A stretch of 64,000 nucleotides of DNA, taken from Haloferax sulfurifontis ATCC BAA-897 (GTDB lineage Archaea > Halobacteriota > Halobacteria > Halobacteriales > Haloferacaceae). A program made the position numbers and the translations under genes. The DNA lies in contig NZ_AOLM01000004.1 of NCBI RefSeq assembly GCF_000337835.1, positions 186,001-250,000 on the forward strand. Direction: 5' to 3'. Below the pieces are notes generated by a model. The model had not been told where the DNA came from. It worked only from the letters and a program-made list of their open reading frames with translations, and did no database searches. Shown one piece after another: positions 1 to 8,912 of the stretch (position 1 is the stretch's first letter; the number at the start of each line of letters is the position of its first letter).

Positions 1-855
1 CACGCTGACGAGGTTGGCGCAAGACTCGTAACGGGCGACCACACACTCCAAGAACTCGGACATCTAGCAGACGTTCCCGTCGTGAACGTCGCCGATCTGA
101 AGACCTACTCTGCGCCCATCGAAGGCGAATCACCCGATGAAGTGGTTCTTCCACGTGTCGGTGATGACATTCATAAAAAGTCGGATATTATCCGAGAGAT
201 TGAGTCCTTGATTAACAGTGACTCGTCACTGCGACCAGTTGAAGGGAGCCAACCTTCGCCGTTCGATCCCCAGTCAACATTGGACAGGTGGTGCTCAACC
301 GAACGGCTAGCGGCGTTCTACGATTCCGCAGCTGGAGAAACGTGCTACGCACATCGGTGTGATTTGACTGTCGTTCCAACAAGTAGCGTGATCCCACAGC
401 TGGCGGAATACACTAACGATGAAACGAATCTGTTCACGCGACAGTTGAAAGACCACCTCGAAGCCGAAAGTGCGGGCTTCCCAATCGATCAGAATGAGTT
501 CCCGTTCGTGCATCTACTCGTACCCACAGAATACGTTGTTCGGGAAATGAAACCTGGGCAGGGACCTTCAGGTTTCAACACTAAGTTATTGAAGTTACAG
601 AGACTTCGGGGTCTCCAGTACAGTACGACGTCGGCGTTCACCGCACAGTCGGAAATGCTCAAACGTGTAGGTGAAGCTACCGATAACGGTGAAAATGAGG
701 GTGAAGTTTTGTCCCTTCAAGACTACTTAGGCCTCTGCCTCGCTAGTGCCACAGACGACGCTATTTTGCTCGTTAACGAGAATCAGACTGGTCTCTGGAA
801 GTTCAGCCATCTATTCGGAGTAGACGCGCTACGACTGACATCGCAAACTGAGTGA
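1..855 (+). CDS. Partial PIN-domain protein (5' end outside window)
   Basis: The frame is open from base 1 and runs to the TGA at 853-855, so this is the C-terminal 284 residues of a longer protein. The first residues contain a PIN-type C-terminal segment: the stretch ARLVTGDHTL followed by VPVVNVADL matches the last beta strand and acidic residue (Asp in TGD) of PIN nucleases such as toxin RNases. About 230 residues follow that match no family I recognise. An ATG at 82 exists, but it lies inside the conserved PIN segment, so it is unlikely to be the real start. Function as an RNase is inferred from the PIN-like motif only. Its position at the edge of a defence island suits a toxin or defence nuclease. 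Confidence 0.6.
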   Translation, partial: HADEVGARLVTGDHTLQELGHLADVPVVNVADLKTYSAPIEGESPDEVVLPRVGDDIHKKSDIIREIESLINSDSSLRPVEGSQPSPFDPQSTLDRWCSTERLAAFYDSAAGETCYAHRCDLTVVPTSSVIPQLAEYTNDETNLFTRQLKDHLEAESAGFPIDQNEFPFVHLLVPTEYVVREMKPGQGPSGFNTKLLKLQRLRGLQYSTTSAFTAQSEMLKRVGEATDNGENEGEVLSLQDYLGLCLASATDDAILLVNENQTGLWKFSHLFGVDALRLTSQTE

Positions 856-874
856 GATCCGAAAACCGTTCCAA

Positions 875-994
875 CTACTCGTCAAACTCGACGGTAACTG
901 TCTCGCCGTCTGCGTTCTTGTACTTCAGCACAGCACCACTGAGATGGCCAAGCTGTAACCTACTCTCTTCGTTCTTGTGGGTCGTGGCGCTCAT
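875..994 (-). CDS. Possible small protein, 39 aa
   Basis: A short reading frame on the minus strand starts with ATG at 994 and ends with TAG at 875-877. It encodes an acidic peptide beginning MSATTHKNEES and ending TVTVEFDE, with haloarchaeal composition. It sits alone between the partial PIN gene and the DNA methylase. The C-terminal part looks like a single beta hairpin. I do not recognise a family. It could be a chance frame; the acidic composition and natural-looking codon use are the only support. Confidence 0.4.
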   Translation of the reverse strand: MSATTHKNEESRLQLGHLSGAVLKYKNADGETVTVEFDE

Positions 995-1239
995 CACAAA
1001 TCATACTTCAACTTCACCGGTCAAAAACGTTCCTCATGTACGACGCCGAACACATAGTGGGTTCGTGTAACAAGGAGAACTACCGGTAGAAGCCTACCTG
1101 CCTTGGTTTCGGAACCTGCGCCGCCCACCGGAGTGCCCGACAATTAAACCCATCCAGACCTGTCGTCAACTCCGCATGGGGCACCGGAACAACTTGTTCA
1201 TAGAGGCGCTCACTGTATTCTGTCCCAACCATCTGGTCC
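995..1239. other. Intergenic stretch, no gene recognised
   Basis: About 245 bases between the small minus-strand frame and the 3' end of the methylase gene. I see no convincing coding frame, RNA gene or repeat here. Confidence 0.4.
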
Positions 1240-3912
1240 TCAGTAGCTCGTGATATCCCGATCCCCGAGCACGCGCGTGTACGTGTCGTCGCCGGTCACG
1301 TCGGCGAGCCGACCGGCGAGCTCGCGCAGGTCGTCATCGACGTCCCACTTCTCGACGTAGTTCTGGACCGCCTGCCCCTTCTCGTAGCGGTAGCGGAGGA
1401 ACTGGAGCTTGTCGAGGTTCGAGAGGTGGTCGCCACCGTCGCCGTTGACGCGCTCCTGGATGTACGCCTGGCGTTTCTCGTTGTCCCAGGTGCCGAGTTC
1501 GAAGCCGTCGTCTTGGTTGTACAGGCGCATCTCCTTGAGCTCCTCCGGCGTGGCGTTCGTCCCGCGACAGAGCTTGTTGACGTCGTCGTAGGAGACGTTC
1601 GACGTGTCGAGCAGGTCGATGAACACGTCCTCGACGCCGATGTCGCTGGCCTCCTGGATGATGCCGTAGATCTCCTGGACGACCTCCTTCGCGGACATGA
1701 TCTCGCCGTCGCGCTGCACCTTCCCATGGTGCTTGGAGTACTCGCGGAAACATGCACCCATCTCCATCACGCCAATGTCGCCGCGGGAGAGGTCGCGGTT
1801 CTCTTCGAGTTGCTGGCGAGTGCGTCGAGCCGTGCGGTAAATATCGCGGCGGAGCGATTTCCACGAGGCAGGCTCGGTGTCGTCAATGGGACGAGCGACG
1901 ACGACGATGTCGAATGAGACGGCTTCGCCACCGATGAACTTGTTAATGTCTGCCGTAATTGGGTACGTCGCTGTTACCTCGAAGCCGACATTACAGAGAG
2001 ATTCGAGGAGTTCACCCCATGATTCGGAGTCGCTGTGGTGGTAGGTGAACGTGAGTGATCCGTCGTCCTTGAGTGCGTGCTTGATGACTGCGAATGCCTG
2101 TTCGAGTTCAGATTCAAAGTCCTCAGCGGTTTTCTCTAGGTACGGGTTCGTGACAATGGACTCTGCACGAGGTGTTTTGTCTTGATTAAACCCAGGGTAC
2201 TCGTCCTCCAACAAAATCTTCTGCCAGACGTAGAAGTAATCAGATACCTCTGAGTAGATTATGTTGTCGTAGTAGGGTGGGTCGGTAATGACGGCATCAA
2301 ATTCGTCCTCGTAGTCCAGACTACGCATATCCCCTTGGTGAAGCGTGACGTTGTTTCCAATAGGGGTGTTGAAGGGTTCTGATTCTATCGTTTCTCCAGC
2401 CTCAATATGCCTCTCAGTAGGGTTGCGAGCATACTCAACTGCTGTCTGGACTTGATCAAACATAGCCGTAAATGTCCCAGATCCGGAACGGGTACCCCAC
2501 ACGTTGTTTTCTGCAGGATATAGTGGTGGATTGAATGAATTTGTCCGAGTGAGATTGTCGATATGGCCCCGAGAATTGTGGTACCCGACCATCATAGTGT
2601 TATATCGAAGAGAGTCGGTAGCCGCTATCAGGAGAAGCTCTTTCAGATTCTGGTCTTCAACATCGCCAATAGCTTCAAACAGTTTTGCGAGTGACAGGAG
2701 CTGGCGTGAATTGAACATATCCTGCCATTTTTCCAAGCCATGTTGGAACACGTCGTTTCCGCTTACAGACGATGCAGCGGTAATCGCTCCCTCAGGGATT
2801 TCCTCATCAGGGACATACTTGTGAAGTCCATCATTTTCTTCCCACTCTTTTACAGCTTCGTTGAACAGGTCAATATCCTCCTGTTCAGACTGTTTGTATC
2901 CTTTATACTCGCTCTTCTCTTCTCCCGCATCTTCACAGTGAGTACAGTAGTACTCAACTGCGTATAGCCTCAGATCCGGTTTTCCTTGCTCTTGAATTGC
3001 GTCAGTAATTCCGTATTTTTGCCCGCAGTCGGGACAGTTGTACTTCCCACCCCGCGAGACGTTCCCTTCTTTCGGGACGAACCCATGGCCACAGTCATTA
3101 CAAACACTCTCTGACTGCCAGTCGTCCACCAGCGTCACCGCGCCGCAGTCCGGACAGAGGACATTGTACTTGTCGTCGTTATCATAGCGACCTTTCGCCA
3201 CGCGATAATCCTTGAATAGCGGAACTGTGTGCCCACAGGAGACGCAGTCCAACTCTTTTACCCAAAGATTGTACATCACATCCGCGTCGTGGTCGCCATT
3301 CGGACAGGGCGTCTTGTAGTACTGCGTAATCTCGTCGGCGACGTCCTCTTTCACCTGCTCGAAGGCTTCCTCAAGCTCTTCGACGTCGGTCTGACCAGCT
3401 TCGAGTTCCTTCTTCGTGACGAACCACGCGACCGGGTTCAGATCGTTTCCGACGACCTCAGCGCCGAAGCGCGACGCCTCGACGAGCGACGTGCCGCCGC
3501 CCATGAACGGGTCGAGAATCTTCTTGTCCTCGACGCGGACGTCCTTCGGGTAGAGCTCCCAGAGGCTCTCCGGATCAGTCATGTCCACGCGTTCCAGCAG
3601 CGATGCCACGTCGAGGTCGGATTCACCGTCGGCGTCGTCGCCGTAGGACGCGAGCGTGCTTCCCTCGTGGCCAGGCTCGAACACCGAGACCTTCTCTGGG
3701 TCGTCCAGCAGCGTGTAGAGCGAGATAGTACGGAAGACACAGCCGAGGCGTCGCGCCCACCACTTGTGCATCGTGTAGATCGGGCGGTAGTACATCTTCG
3801 CCCGGCCCTCCTTCTCGGCGATCTCGTTCACGCGCTCGATGGGGAACCCGCGCTCGATAGGGAGTTCCGTCCGCTCCTGCCGGCCCTGTGAAGATCCAGA
3901 TTGCTCAGACAT
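1240..3912 (-). CDS. DUF1156-type adenine-specific DNA methylase with zinc ribbons
   Basis: A 890-residue protein. The N-terminal YYRPIYTMHKWWARRLG segment (residues 41-57) is typical of DUF1156 proteins (COG1743). Residues 134-140 (DPFMGGG) form the SAM-binding motif and residues 544-547 (DPPY) the catalytic motif of amino-methyltransferases. Between them lie five CxxC pairs (near residues 223, 253, 271, 293 and 323) that would form zinc ribbons. The expected activity is N6-adenine (or N4-cytosine) methylation of DNA. In known defence islands this family partners the DUF499 ATPase and a helicase, and both occur at 13.6-18.8 kb here. Base composition is uneven: both ends use G/C-ending codons, while roughly 1,860-3,050 is clearly A/T-richer, as if the central region had been exchanged. 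The substrate sequence is unknown. Confidence 0.88.
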   Translation of the reverse strand: MSEQSGSSQGRQERTELPIERGFPIERVNEIAEKEGRAKMYYRPIYTMHKWWARRLGCVFRTISLYTLLDDPEKVSVFEPGHEGSTLASYGDDADGESDLDVASLLERVDMTDPESLWELYPKDVRVEDKKILDPFMGGGTSLVEASRFGAEVVGNDLNPVAWFVTKKELEAGQTDVEELEEAFEQVKEDVADEITQYYKTPCPNGDHDADVMYNLWVKELDCVSCGHTVPLFKDYRVAKGRYDNDDKYNVLCPDCGAVTLVDDWQSESVCNDCGHGFVPKEGNVSRGGKYNCPDCGQKYGITDAIQEQGKPDLRLYAVEYYCTHCEDAGEEKSEYKGYKQSEQEDIDLFNEAVKEWEENDGLHKYVPDEEIPEGAITAASSVSGNDVFQHGLEKWQDMFNSRQLLSLAKLFEAIGDVEDQNLKELLLIAATDSLRYNTMMVGYHNSRGHIDNLTRTNSFNPPLYPAENNVWGTRSGSGTFTAMFDQVQTAVEYARNPTERHIEAGETIESEPFNTPIGNNVTLHQGDMRSLDYEDEFDAVITDPPYYDNIIYSEVSDYFYVWQKILLEDEYPGFNQDKTPRAESIVTNPYLEKTAEDFESELEQAFAVIKHALKDDGSLTFTYHHSDSESWGELLESLCNVGFEVTATYPITADINKFIGGEAVSFDIVVVARPIDDTEPASWKSLRRDIYRTARRTRQQLEENRDLSRGDIGVMEMGACFREYSKHHGKVQRDGEIMSAKEVVQEIYGIIQEASDIGVEDVFIDLLDTSNVSYDDVNKLCRGTNATPEELKEMRLYNQDDGFELGTWDNEKRQAYIQERVNGDGGDHLSNLDKLQFLRYRYEKGQAVQNYVEKWDVDDDLRELAGRLADVTGDDTYTRVLGDRDITSY

Positions 3913-4107
3913 TATTCAGTATGTAGAAGCGATTACCCAGGAGCCCCATAAGTGTGCGTTCTCTTCAGTGACCGACGATTGGAGGACGCCGGTCGGTAGG
4001 GGAGTTGGTCCTGTTGAGCAGACGGGCTATGCAAAACGTTCACTCCACGGGGAATGGAACTGCGTAAGCTCGGACGATCTACCGCCTGCCGCTCTGAAGA
4101 ACGTGAG

Positions 4108-7100
4108 CTATCCTTCGAAGCCTGTCGATTCCCGATGGTACTGGAGGTACGTAGAACTCGGATACTTTGTCTCGTCGTCCGGGAGGAGGATCGATTCGCC
4201 GTCGTATTGGCTGAACTCGTCGTAGCCCGGAACGGACTCCCAGTCGCGGACCGAGACCTCGTACTCGTCCGTTACCGTGATCCAACCGTTCTCGAAGGCC
4301 CAGTGGTGAAGCCGACATAGCGCGAGGCCGTTCTGAACCGAGTCGGGACCACCGTCGCTGGCCGGTCGGATGTGTGCGGCCTCGACTTCGGGGCTTCCTC
4401 GCTTCGTTTCTCGGTGACTACCGCAGACAGCACATGTCCGACCGTACGCTTCTCGAACAGACTCTCGGAACTTGTTGTTACGGGCAGTTCGCGTCGTGAA
4501 GATTCGTCTCTTGGCTACCGATTCCGGAACATCCCCCTCGTTGGGATTCACCGACTTCGGATCTTCCTTTGCGGACGATTGGCCGTCGATGTTGTTTTCC
4601 TCCAGCGTGGATTCAGACGAGGTCTCCGATTCGGCTGGGAGGTCACCTGAGCTGTTGGAACTCTGGTTGGGCGTCGATGAAATTCCCGGAGAGCGACGCG
4701 TGGGGCCTGCGAGAGGTTCGGACCCTGGTCCCTCTTCTTCGCCCCCCTCGACTTCAGTCAGGTCTTCATTCGGCCTACCCTCGTTTGAGGATGGTTCCTC
4801 GGGAGCTCGACCACCATTTATCGTCTCGCTTTCGCCGCGGTCATCTGAGTTATCTTGCTCTGGTCCATCGACGTCGTATTGACTAGCCACTCCATCGGAT
4901 TGTATCTCCGACTGTTTGTCCTGCTCCGAGGCCAACCGCTGTCGCTCGATGTCGAAGGTGTCGAGGTATGTGTCTAGGTATGGATCCCGCTTTCCTAGAG
5001 ACCCTGAGAGGATCTCTTGTAACTGCTCCTCGTCTGTCGCGGTGAGAGACAGCTCGTTAGGGAGACGGCGGGTGAAATCTTGGAGTGAGTCAGTCCCACC
5101 AGTCCGTCGAATCTGTTTTTCACCCCGGTCAACGTAGCTCTGGACCTCGAACTCTTCAGTTATCGGCCTTCCATCAACAGAGAGGTATCGGCACTTGATC
5201 TCCTCGTGCTGGATGAGTTGATACTCTGAGTGCATTCGCTGAAGTTCGTCGCAGGCATCCTCGTATCCCTTCTCAAGGCAGAAGCTATATGCGACGACGA
5301 ATAGTTGAGCGAACTCTTCCGCTTCATCGGTTGTCTCTTCTGAGCTCGCCGCGTTGTGCTCCGTTAGTGTGAGAGTGGTCTCTTCGACGAGGTCGGTCAA
5401 ACCTAGCCGCTTCCATAACGCGGCTATCGTTTCGTCGGCGTAGTCTCGTGCTCCGTAGGGCCTCACGACCTGTGACTCGATATCCGAGTAGAGGTGTTCG
5501 CGGATTTGTTCGTCGTGACAGTAATATCGAAGCTGACCGAGTGGGACTGTTTCATCCGATAGCGTCATCAAAGACGCCTGTGACAGTTGATTTCGGAGAT
5601 CTGTGTCCAGTGCCTCAATCGAAGAAACGTCTCCCGTCTCAGAGACGAGCCTTCGAACCAGTCGTCGCCAGATGCGGTCTCGTTCGTCCTCTTCTTCCCA
5701 GGCGGTGTCGTCAAAGTAGGCCAGGTAGTCATTCAAGCGTAATGAGTCTCGAACTCCGATGGTCCTGAACAGCTCTTCGTATCGCTCGTACTCCGACTCG
5801 ATTGAGATGATGTACGACCCGAGGTTGGAACCTGTCCAGACGACTTCCGGTGGGGATCGAAACTCCGGATCGGAGTTCTCGACGTAGATGAAGCGAGCGT
5901 CGGATAACGACTCGTGGATCTCCTTTTCGACCTCAGAGTCGTTGTCCCGAAGTTCCCCTAGTAAGGTATCGAGACGGCTAGTCAGCTCCGTTCGGATCGT
6001 TGTAGGCTCACGACCTTTCCACACGCTTCGTGCGTTGGAAAGCTGTTCCAGCGTCGCTCCGAGTCCGAGCTGTGTGTTTACACCCAGTGGTCCGAGGTAT
6101 GGGGCGTCCTCCTCGGCGACGTACGTGTGAGGTGGTTGATTCGCTGTCGCCGCGTTCTCGACGAGGAGGGTTCGTGGGCGAGCTAACGTATTGTCCTTCG
6201 TGAGGCACCATTCAGTGTCCCTGAGACGCTTTGCGAACGTTGAGTAGTTTCCAGTCTGCTTCTCTCTGACTCGGTATGCTTTCCGCCTGACTACGTAGTA
6301 TAAGGGCCGATGGACCTTCTCTCCGTAGTGGTCCCAGTGTTCTTGTAGCATCTGTCCGAACGCGGTGGCACGATCAAGCGTCGGATCTTCTCCTTCCTCA
6401 AATGCAGTCAAGACCTTTTCAAACCAGACTGATGGGACGAAGTCTGAGAGTGCGTACCGTTTGTTTCGTCGAAACCACGCGTCCTTCTGCCCGCCTTTCT
6501 TTGTCGAGTCGGGCATCTCCCAGTCGGTATCGACGCTCTGCTCGGCAAGATCTGAGAGCTTCTCTTTTACCTCCGACCTGTGCTCGAAGAACGTCCGTTT
6601 TCCTCGCGGAAGCTCGTTGACTGGGAGCAGATCGAGCACACCGAATTTAGTGAGGAATTTCTTCCATCTTACCGGCTGCTCTCCACCGGGTAGGTCTAGG
6701 TATTCCTCGGTTACGAACGATGCACCCAATTCGGAGAGTACGTTTTCAAGGCTGTACGCCGGTTCGTCTGCGCTTGAGGTGACGAGATATGAGTCCGGAA
6801 GGAACAGAGCGTTATCTATAGGATCGACGTAGGATGACTCACCATCGTTGTCTCGCGTTCTGAACTTTAGTTCGACGTGCTTCTTTGCTGCAGTCCATCG
6901 ATTACGGTTGGAGAAGATGAACTCCAGATACGTGTCTAACGTTTTGTCATCAGTACTCTCCACTGCTTCGAAGGCGTCAGAGACGACGTCTCTCAGAACG
7001 GTCTCCGCTCCGATAGTTTCGATCCCCAGCACGTCAGAGTAGAGACATCGTGCCTCGTCAAGAACTTCTGAAGGGTCTGAGGGGTATCCATCGGGTAACG

Positions 7101-8787
7101 TGTCTATGGTGAGTTGAACGAATTGAAACTCGTCTTCGAAAATTTCGTAGGCCGACCTACCCTGTGCTGGCGGAAGTACCGCTTCGGTCGGGGTACTGGC
7201 GACTGCGATCCGTTCACCGCTTTCGAGAGGGACTATTGGCGTTTCTTTGATGACACGTTCGAACTCGTCTCGGTCGTCCCGTTTACTACTGAATCGGCTG
7301 ATGCTCCTGTATTCACTGTCCCAGTAATCCCAGAGTGCAGCGGCAAGTACGATCAGATGAGCAGTGTCCGCATCGGAGAATCCCTCCCGAACCGAAGCTT
7401 CGCTCTCCTTCAGCAATTGTTCGATAGAAACGCGTGTAACGAAGCTTTGCTCACGTAAGGTGCTGATCAGGGCCTCGTCCAATACGCTGGAGGGGTATTG
7501 GATGTCCCTTCCTAGAAGGTATCCGACGTCAGATTTTACAAACACTCGCTCGACATGGGGTGAAGGAATGACGATACGCGACGGTCTGTGATATCTCTCA
7601 TCGTCTCCGGGTATCGACTTTTCAGTGCGAATCGCCTCTTCTACTGCCTCTTTCGAGGCTTCTGTGTGATCTTGACCGTGTTGTACTGATGGCAGCAATC
7701 GAAGGTGACCCACTTGAGGTCTCGGACGGTCACGATAGTACTTGATGACCTTCCGAAATGCGTCACCAACTCGCTGAAGAAGCCACTGGTTGTACCGACC
7801 ATCCCTCTGTGCTAACGACTTCCGGGTCGGCTCCAGAAGGAAGTCTGCGTGGACGTCGAATGGGAATCCCGAGCGTTCGTCAGTCGGAAGAAAGTTGTAC
7901 AGATAGCCGTCGCTTTCCTCGGATACCGGCGTGTGGGACTCATCGACTTCGAACGAGATGGTTACCGAGATCGGAGACTCCTTCACTGACGCAGTATCCT
8001 CGATTCGCCGTTCGTCGAGCAGTTGTTGAAGAACCTCCGAGCTAGGCCTTTCTTCAGTAGTGAACGACAGACGACGCTCCAATAGAGTCCCGTCGCGGTA
8101 AATCACCTGTTCAGGAGACTCGGGTGTCGATTCCTGCCGATATACATTCGTTTTCTCTTCCTGTTTGACCTCGATCTTAGAGACGTTTTGAAGGTACGGC
8201 AGAAGCCGATGCACGTTCTCGATTCTCTCTTCCAGCTCCGTTCGCTCTTCAACCGAGATGTCGTCTTTCAGAGGCAGTTCGATTTCGGTCCCGTTGATCG
8301 GCTCAGAGGTGTCGAGAATTTTGGGGACGGTTAGCCGGTCGGAGTCGAACTCAAAGTGGAAATACCCCGACTTCACTCGCGGGTTGTCCGAGATACTGAA
8401 AACCGATTTGAAACCCAGTCCGAAATGACCGATATACGCTGGATCGTGCTTCGTGCTTTCTCCGGCGGCGCACAGGGTGTCCACCTCTTCAGCTTTCATT
8501 GGGCGGCCGTTATTACGGACACAGAGTGTATCCTCGGTAAGTGTGATCTGCACCGTGTCACACACCTGGATATCGTCTGCATTCTGAATCAATTCCGGCA
8601 GGACCTGGGATGGGTGGTTCAGTTGTCGCTGGATGTACTCGTAGAAGTTCTGCGTTCGATTCTTCCGGCGCTCAAAATCGTCTTCGACAATTCGGAGCTC
8701 CTGTTCACGAATATCAGCTAGCAGGCGACGAGCTTCCTTTGCCGAAGTGGGGTGACTTTCGAGATCAATTCGGGACCGAAGGTTCAA
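4108..8787 (-). CDS. HSP90-like (sacsin-type) ATPase fused to HNH endonuclease
   Basis: A giant protein of about 1,559 residues. The N-terminus carries a GHKL/HSP90 ATP-binding fold: ELIQNADD (65-72), NNGRP (92-96) and GHFGLGFKSVF (120-130), the arrangement of sacsin-like ATPases. A long middle part has no motif I recognise. A low-complexity acidic, Ser/Glu-rich linker precedes a C-terminal HNH nuclease at about 1450-1505, with CAVCG, the catalytic EAAHI and LCRLHHWAFENG. ATP-driven control of DNA cleavage is a reasonable inference. There is no ATG upstream of the conserved domain; I place the start at TTG 8787 because a TATA-like CCTTATATTT lies about 27 nt upstream. The frame stays open to 9186, but that part overlaps the divergent restriction gene. 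Gene and neighbour are divergently arranged. Confidence 0.82.
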   Translation of the reverse strand: MNLRSRIDLESHPTSAKEARRLLADIREQELRIVEDDFERRKNRTQNFYEYIQRQLNHPSQVLPELIQNADDIQVCDTVQITLTEDTLCVRNNGRPMKAEEVDTLCAAGESTKHDPAYIGHFGLGFKSVFSISDNPRVKSGYFHFEFDSDRLTVPKILDTSEPINGTEIELPLKDDISVEERTELEERIENVHRLLPYLQNVSKIEVKQEEKTNVYRQESTPESPEQVIYRDGTLLERRLSFTTEERPSSEVLQQLLDERRIEDTASVKESPISVTISFEVDESHTPVSEESDGYLYNFLPTDERSGFPFDVHADFLLEPTRKSLAQRDGRYNQWLLQRVGDAFRKVIKYYRDRPRPQVGHLRLLPSVQHGQDHTEASKEAVEEAIRTEKSIPGDDERYHRPSRIVIPSPHVERVFVKSDVGYLLGRDIQYPSSVLDEALISTLREQSFVTRVSIEQLLKESEASVREGFSDADTAHLIVLAAALWDYWDSEYRSISRFSSKRDDRDEFERVIKETPIVPLESGERIAVASTPTEAVLPPAQGRSAYEIFEDEFQFVQLTIDTLPDGYPSDPSEVLDEARCLYSDVLGIETIGAETVLRDVVSDAFEAVESTDDKTLDTYLEFIFSNRNRWTAAKKHVELKFRTRDNDGESSYVDPIDNALFLPDSYLVTSSADEPAYSLENVLSELGASFVTEEYLDLPGGEQPVRWKKFLTKFGVLDLLPVNELPRGKRTFFEHRSEVKEKLSDLAEQSVDTDWEMPDSTKKGGQKDAWFRRNKRYALSDFVPSVWFEKVLTAFEEGEDPTLDRATAFGQMLQEHWDHYGEKVHRPLYYVVRRKAYRVREKQTGNYSTFAKRLRDTEWCLTKDNTLARPRTLLVENAATANQPPHTYVAEEDAPYLGPLGVNTQLGLGATLEQLSNARSVWKGREPTTIRTELTSRLDTLLGELRDNDSEVEKEIHESLSDARFIYVENSDPEFRSPPEVVWTGSNLGSYIISIESEYERYEELFRTIGVRDSLRLNDYLAYFDDTAWEEEDERDRIWRRLVRRLVSETGDVSSIEALDTDLRNQLSQASLMTLSDETVPLGQLRYYCHDEQIREHLYSDIESQVVRPYGARDYADETIAALWKRLGLTDLVEETTLTLTEHNAASSEETTDEAEEFAQLFVVAYSFCLEKGYEDACDELQRMHSEYQLIQHEEIKCRYLSVDGRPITEEFEVQSYVDRGEKQIRRTGGTDSLQDFTRRLPNELSLTATDEEQLQEILSGSLGKRDPYLDTYLDTFDIERQRLASEQDKQSEIQSDGVASQYDVDGPEQDNSDDRGESETINGGRAPEEPSSNEGRPNEDLTEVEGGEEEGPGSEPLAGPTRRSPGISSTPNQSSNSSGDLPAESETSSESTLEENNIDGQSSAKEDPKSVNPNEGDVPESVAKRRIFTTRTARNNKFRESVREAYGRTCAVCGSHRETKRGSPEVEAAHIRPASDGGPDSVQNGLALCRLHHWAFENGWITVTDEYEVSVRDWESVPGYDEFSQYDGESILLPDDETKYPSSTYLQYHRESTGFEG

Positions 8788-8912
8788 GATACGAAACCGT
8801 GACAATGTGTAAATATAAGGCTTTCCGAGGCTCGGTAGTCGAGTTAACAGGTTCCATTGAATTTCTAATCGGGCTACATTTATACTGATGTTCAGAGAAT
8901 CTCTGCTCACCG
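8788..8912. promoter_or_regulatory. Divergent promoter region between HNH fusion and GmrSD gene
   Basis: A 125-bp AT-rich spacer separates two divergent nuclease genes. On the minus strand CCTTATATTT (8811-8820) sits about 27 nt before the proposed TTG start at 8787. On the plus strand TTTATA (8879-8884) sits about 30 nt before ATG 8913. Both spacings suit archaeal leaderless transcripts. The arrangement suggests joint expression of the two genes. Confidence 0.5.

Noticed and set aside
852-1070. Plus-strand frame of 72 codons after the PIN gene
   Set aside because: Unnatural composition, overlaps the PIN stop and the opposite small frame.
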